A stretch of DNA of 64,000 nucleotides. Source: Mesorhizobium sp. GbtcB19. Lineage in GTDB: Bacteria > Pseudomonadota > Alphaproteobacteria > Rhizobiales > Rhizobiaceae. The translations under genes were made by a program, and so were the position numbers. Of the stretch, positions 61,177 to 64,000 are shown piece after piece. The notes beneath the pieces were generated by a model that had not been told where the DNA came from, searched no databases, and saw only the letters and a program-made list of their open reading frames with translations. Positions within the stretch are counted from its first letter, which is position 1; the number at the start of each line of letters is the position of its first letter. Where the stretch lies: NCBI RefSeq assembly GCF_019091085.1, contig NZ_JAGXJY010000013.1, forward strand, positions 1 through 64,000. Direction: 5' to 3'.

Positions 61177-61407
61177 ATGATCAACCCCCATGTCGCAAAG
61201 AGCGGAGACGCCTATCCGGGCGATCTTGTCCTCTTGAAACGCATCTATGACCAGGTCTGCCAGGAACGACACATCGCCGAGGGGACCCCGGAAGCGTCGG
61301 AATTGACAATCGAAGCCATGAAGCTCTTTGCCGCCGGCATTTTCGATGAGGAGACGATCTGCCAACGCCTGCGCAGCCGGTTCAGTTCCCGTCGCCGTAG
61401 CGGATGA
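61177..61407 (+). CDS. Small hypothetical protein (76 aa)
   Basis: GGGAGGAG stands before the ATG at 61177. The product reads LLKRIYDQVCQERHIAEGTP and LTIEAMKLFAAGIFDEETIC, a helical soluble protein of a Rhizobiales-type family of unknown function. It overlaps the end of the convergent DUF190 gene by 26 bases. Confidence 0.7.
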   Translation: MINPHVAKSGDAYPGDLVLLKRIYDQVCQERHIAEGTPEASELTIEAMKLFAAGIFDEETICQRLRSRFSSRRRSG

Positions 61408-61726
61408 CCTCGACCTTCTCCCTGGTGATCAGGCAGCTCTTCGTCCTGGTCAGCGCCTTGATCTGAGGGATCAGCGCGTCGATCTTTTCCGGCGCGTCGA
61501 CGATCTCGACGACAATGGGCAGATCCTGCGACAGGCGCAGGATTTTCGCTGTGTGAAGCACGCTGGAACGGCCGAAGCCTAGCGGACCTCTGAGAACCGT
61601 GGCGCCGGCCATGCCGGTCTCGCGCGCCTTGATGACGATCGCCTCATGCAGCGGCTTGCCGTCGGCCGCCCTGTCGTCCTCGCCGAAGAAGATCCTGAGC
61701 AGCGCGCATTGCGCGGGAAGTTCCAT
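61382..61726 (-). CDS. DUF190 family protein, fluoride operon
   Basis: The 114-residue protein is a PII-like DUF190 member: ALLRIFFGEDDRAADGKPLH, GMAGATVLRGPLGFG and LPIVVEIVDAPEKIDALIP. DUF190 genes are regularly found with crcB. GGGAGGAG precedes the ATG. It is the third gene of the riboswitch-controlled operon. It may sense a ligand and regulate the channel. Confidence 0.88.
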   Translation of the reverse strand: MELPAQCALLRIFFGEDDRAADGKPLHEAIVIKARETGMAGATVLRGPLGFGRSSVLHTAKILRLSQDLPIVVEIVDAPEKIDALIPQIKALTRTKSCLITREKVEVIRYGDGN

Positions 61727-61740
61727 GTTCTCCTCCCTGA

Positions 61741-62181
61741 TTAGCCGTTGGCCCGGCTGCCTTTCGGCAAGCGGTTGAGCCTGGACGCCATGAGATAGCC
61801 CAGCCACGCCGCGGCGAGCGACAGCCCGACCACACTGATGAGATAGGTCGCGGCAAGCGGCAAGTCGCCCTCGAACAGCAGGATGAAGGTGTCGAGGCTC
61901 ATCGCCGAAAACGTGGTGAGGCCGCCGCAGAAGCCCGCCATGACGAAATTGCGGGTGACGGGACCGACCATCAGGCGGCCATCCGGCCCGGTCAGCGAGG
62001 CGAAGGCCATGATGACCCACGAGCCGACGACATTGACGAAAGCTGTCGAACAAAGCGCGTTCAGGCCAAGCAGCGAGACGATGACATAGCCCGACAGGAA
62101 GCGGGCCAGCGAACCGATCGCCGCGCCGCAGCCGACCGCCAGATAAAGCCGCATCGCCATCCGTCTGTCGCTCCCGGACAT
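61741..62181 (-). CDS. crcB: Fluoride channel FluC/CrcB, second half
   Basis: The 146-residue protein has four membrane segments and the filter/Na-site block GGLTTFSAMSLDTF. GxxxRF (GSLARF) at residue 23-28 and NVVGSW also match. In dual-topology or heterodimer Fluc systems two such proteins assemble antiparallel; a second gene is adjacent. It exports fluoride ions. Confidence 0.93.
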   Translation of the reverse strand: MSGSDRRMAMRLYLAVGCGAAIGSLARFLSGYVIVSLLGLNALCSTAFVNVVGSWVIMAFASLTGPDGRLMVGPVTRNFVMAGFCGGLTTFSAMSLDTFILLFEGDLPLAATYLISVVGLSLAAAWLGYLMASRLNRLPKGSRANG

Positions 62182-62184
62182 GCC

Positions 62185-62577
62185 TTACCCCACGATCCAG
62201 ACGGCAGCCCAGAAGCCGAGGGCGACGAACAGCACACACAGCACCGACGAGGCGACGACGTTGAAGGCGGCGAGCCGCCCCTCGCCGTCGAGCGCCAGGT
62301 TCAGCGTCTGCACGCAAAAGGACGACACCGTGGTGTAGCCACCGAACAGCCCGACGACGATCAGGTCGCGGACGAGATCGCCGGCGAAGACGCCGCCGAC
62401 TGCTCGCGCAGCACCCGCGAAGGCGCCGATGGCAAGGGCGCCGGAAACGTTGACCAGCAGCGTGCCCCAGGGAAAGGTCTCGCCGACGCCACGGCCGACC
62501 ACGCCGGACAGGAAAAAGCGGGAAATGCCGCCGAAGAAACCGCCGATCAGGACCAGGGCGCAAGCCGCAAGGGTCAT
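62185..62577 (-). CDS. crcB: Fluoride channel FluC/CrcB, first half
   Basis: The 130-residue protein has four membrane segments and GGYTTVSSFCVQTL. GGISRFFLSG and LLVNVSGALAIG are the other conserved blocks. The ATG at 62577 is 74 bases after the riboswitch terminator. It is four bases from the second half. The two copies differ greatly, as expected of a heterodimeric channel. Confidence 0.92.
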   Translation of the reverse strand: MTLAACALVLIGGFFGGISRFFLSGVVGRGVGETFPWGTLLVNVSGALAIGAFAGAARAVGGVFAGDLVRDLIVVGLFGGYTTVSSFCVQTLNLALDGEGRLAAFNVVASSVLCVLFVALGFWAAVWIVG

Positions 62578-62650
62578 CGCTTTCAATGCCTCTTCAAATG
62601 CGATCCCTCGCAGGAATCGCGCCACCAAGATCAGGCATGAAGCGAGCGGA

Positions 62651-62688
62651 AAAAACAAATCCTGCCGCGCGAGAGCACGCCTGGCAGG
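62651..62688 (-). terminator. Riboswitch-controlled intrinsic terminator
   Basis: On the minus strand CCTGCC pairs with GGCAGG, with an inner GC-rich helix, followed by ATTTGTTTTTTCC. The left CCTGCC is the last block of the riboswitch aptamer, so ligand binding and termination compete for it. Confidence 0.8.
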
Positions 62689-62734
62689 AGTCATCAGCCC
62701 ATAAGGGCGGTTTCGGGGGAACCCCATCCCCATT
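62683..62734 (-). ncRNA. Fluoride riboswitch (crcB motif)
   Basis: On the minus strand the sequence runs GGGGATGGGGTTCCCCCGAA, then ACCGCCCTTATGGGCTGATG, then ACTCCTGCC. This matches the crcB consensus G-GATGG-GTTC-CC, AAACCGCC-n-GGGCTGATG-CTCCTGC in order and spacing. It controls the two crcB genes and the DUF190 gene. Confidence 0.93.
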
Positions 62735-62780
62735 TTCGGACGAGCCTAAGTGGTTGCTGTGAGGCGGTCAATTGGTCCGC

Positions 62781-63242
62781 TCAGCGGATGAGCGGGGTGT
62801 CCCAGAGATCGCCAAGCAGCGTCTTCAATTCCTGGAAGCGCTTCGGCCCAAGTTCCTCGGCCCATTCCCGCTCGATGTCGAGCAGGATGTCGGCCATCTT
62901 TTGGTAGGCAGCCCTGCCCCGGTCGGTAAAGTGGACGACAGTTCCGCCGGTGTCTTCGGGCGCCGCGCTGCGAGCGATGTAACCCATCCCCTCCAGCGTC
63001 TTCAGCAACTGGTTCATGGCCTGCTTGCTCATGGCGGCCCGCTCGGCAAGCGCGCTCGGGCGCATCCCGTCCGGCCCAGGATACTGGATCACCGCCATAT
63101 GCGGCGGACTCAAATCGTCGAAGCCGGCGGCCCGCAAATCCCTGATCAGCTTGCGGTGGATGGCCAAGGCCGGCACGCGCAGCAGCGCACCGATCAAGGG
63201 CGGTTTCTTCGGGGGATCGTCCGTCAGCTTGGTCATTGACAT
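62781..63242 (-). CDS. MarR-family transcriptional regulator
   Basis: The 153-residue protein has a winged-helix domain: HMAVIQYPGPDGMRPSALAE, RAAMSKQAMNQLLKTLEGMG and the wing TGGTVVHFTDRGRAAYQKM. It is divergent from a cupin gene, with two palindromes between them. It probably represses both. Confidence 0.88.
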   Translation of the reverse strand: MSMTKLTDDPPKKPPLIGALLRVPALAIHRKLIRDLRAAGFDDLSPPHMAVIQYPGPDGMRPSALAERAAMSKQAMNQLLKTLEGMGYIARSAAPEDTGGTVVHFTDRGRAAYQKMADILLDIEREWAEELGPKRFQELKTLLGDLWDTPLIR

Positions 63243-63246
63243 CGCA

Positions 63247-63285
63247 GTAAATTGAGTTTACCCATATCGGTAAATTCGATTTACC
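63247..63285. promoter_or_regulatory. Twin palindromic operators between marR and cupin
   Basis: GTAAA-TTGAG-TTTAC (63247-63261) and GGTAAAT-TCG-ATTTACC (63269-63285) are centred 23 bases apart, about two helix turns. Both share TAAAT/TTTAC half-sites. They lie just in front of the divergent start codons. Confidence 0.8.
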
Positions 63286-63300
63286 ACACAGGAGGGCGGA

Positions 63301-63777
63301 ATGCTAGGGACAGTGAGCGACGTGCGTGTCAATCCAGCGGACGAAACGATCGGCGATGGCGCACTCGCGGTGCGCTTCCTGCTCACCGGGGAGCAGTCGA
63401 ACGGCAGCATCGCGGCCTTCGAGCTGACGGTGCCTGGCTCGCAACGTCTGCTCGCCCCGGCGCACAGCCACGACCATTATGAGGAAACGATGTACGGGAT
63501 CGAGGGCATGCTGACGCTCACGGTCGATGGCCATCGGCACGACATCGGCCCTGGGCAGGCGCTGTGCATTCCGCGCGGCGCGGTCCACCGCTTCGACAAC
63601 AACACCGCCGAGACTGCCAAGGTGCTGTGCGTGGTGACGCCGGCGGCGATCGGACCGGAATATTTCCGCGAGGCCTTTGCCATTTTTGGGGCCGGCGGCC
63701 CGCCCGACCGGGCCAGGATCATGGACCTGATGCGCCGCTTCGGCCTGACGCCGGCGCCGCCGCCTCCGCAGGCGTAA
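63301..63777 (+). CDS. Cupin-domain protein
   Basis: The 158-residue protein has a single cupin domain with the motifs HSHDHYEETMYGIEG and PRGAVHRFDNN. Two or three His and a Glu form the metal site. GGAGGGCGG precedes the ATG. The function could be a dioxygenase or a binding protein; its control by the divergent MarR suggests a role in response to an aromatic or oxidative signal. Confidence 0.85.
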   Translation: MLGTVSDVRVNPADETIGDGALAVRFLLTGEQSNGSIAAFELTVPGSQRLLAPAHSHDHYEETMYGIEGMLTLTVDGHRHDIGPGQALCIPRGAVHRFDNNTAETAKVLCVVTPAAIGPEYFREAFAIFGAGGPPDRARIMDLMRRFGLTPAPPPPQA

Positions 63778-63831
63778 TGCTCTCCAGCGCCGTCAATGTA
63801 GGGACGCACAGTACATCAGACGAGCGAGAAT

Positions 63832-63852
63832 CCCGCCGCCCCTCCCGGCGGG
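63832..63852. terminator. Hairpin between the cupin and the partial gene
   Basis: CCCGCCG pairs with CGGCGGG around CCCCTCC. It stands between two convergent genes. No T-run. Confidence 0.5.
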
Positions 63853-63858
63853 CAAGGG

Positions 63859-64000
63859 TCACTTGGCTTGACGGTCTTTCAAGTTCGCGTGGGCGTTCGC
63901 CGTCTCGTTGTCGGTGGACGGCGTCCTGGTGTCCTCGCCGGCGAACGGGCTGCCCTGTCCGGACGCAAGGTCGCCGCTGTGGCCGGCCTTGTTGGTCTGG
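63859..64000 (-). CDS. Partial gene: hydrophilic C-terminus (cut by window edge)
   Basis: The last 46 codons before the stop at 63859-63861 read as a hydrophilic, glycine/asparagine-rich protein ending ETANAHANLKDRQAK. The start is outside the window. Family not recognised. Confidence 0.6.
   Translation of the reverse strand, partial: QTNKAGHSGDLASGQGSPFAGEDTRTPSTDNETANAHANLKDRQAK

Noticed and set aside
1..64000. CRISPR arrays, rRNA genes, complete insertion sequences or prophage structural genes
   Set aside because: None seen. The repeats present are dispersed palindromes without regular spacers, and no transposase, integrase or capsid gene was recognised.

Overview
The window looks like a chromosomal segment of a Mesorhizobium-type alphaproteobacterium (Rhizobiales). 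It is GC-rich. It carries a tandem array of five DUF680-type small exported proteins (a family I know essentially only from Mesorhizobium), three DUF982 proteins, a MucR/Ros zinc-finger regulator, a NolR-like ArsR regulator, an alphaproteobacterial hdaA/perM/pgsA//purMN neighbourhood, and several families of dispersed palindromic repeats. Gene calls rest on reading translations, motifs and ribosome-binding sites; no database search was possible.

Layout. 0-9 kb: a catabolic island with a BKACE-type enzyme, an amidinotransferase/DDAH-like hydrolase and an M20 amidohydrolase on the minus strand, divergent from a LysR regulator and a complete polyamine/opine-type ABC importer. 9-12 kb: a NolR-like regulator and small Rhizobiales proteins, including two DUF982 members, two tiny membrane peptides and a RidA protein. 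12-16 kb: two glycosyltransferase-like proteins, a hexapeptide acetyltransferase, an NmrA-like reductase and a LysR regulator. 17.3-18.9 kb: a roughly 1.6-kb mini-island bounded by a 54-bp duplication of the 3' part of tRNA-Arg(TCT), carrying higBA and a SUFU-domain protein. 19-22.4 kb: an NDUFS4-like complex I subunit, a flavin monooxygenase, tRNA-Pro(TGG) and an LCP-like protein. 22.4-27.6 kb: hdaA, an AI-2E family permease and a pgsA-like gene, divergent from purM, purN and a SixA-like gene. 27.7-29.6 kb: the DUF680 array. 30-32 kb: a two-component system preceded by two copies of a 17-bp palindrome. 32-35 kb: an SsuABC/TauABC-type importer. 35-44 kb: dapB, an arginase-family hydrolase, a large Sel1-repeat exported protein, a molybdopterin oxidoreductase and an ABC-F ATPase. 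44-46.6 kb: an LprI-like exported protein, small ORFs and mucR. 47-50 kb: an Fe(II)/2OG-type oxygenase, a DMT exporter and a small protein, divergent from a LysR regulator. 50.2-52 kb: a visibly AT-richer patch with orphan and broken genes. 52-61 kb: a UvrD-like helicase, a third DUF982 protein behind an EcfG-type promoter, a sterol-desaturase family protein, a GIY-YIG-like protein, a diguanylate cyclase, a Gly/Ala-rich exported protein, DinB and GST proteins, and ndk. 61.4-62.7 kb: a fluoride-resistance operon (two FluC/CrcB halves and a DUF190 protein) behind a fluoride riboswitch with an overlapping terminator. 62.8-63.8 kb: a MarR regulator and a cupin separated by twin palindromic operators. 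The window ends inside a minus-strand gene.

Most notable: (i) the tRNA-Arg-bounded higBA/SUFU mini-island; (ii) a 195-nt palindromic repeat sitting in frame inside the DMT exporter, adding about 65 residues; (iii) the five-member DUF680 array with its own terminators; (iv) the 0-9 kb cluster, which reads as an uptake and degradation route for an unknown N-acylated or guanidino compound; (v) unassigned paired operators at 29.7-29.9 kb; (vi) an otherwise intact-looking membrane-protein frame cut by one amber codon at 51772-51774.
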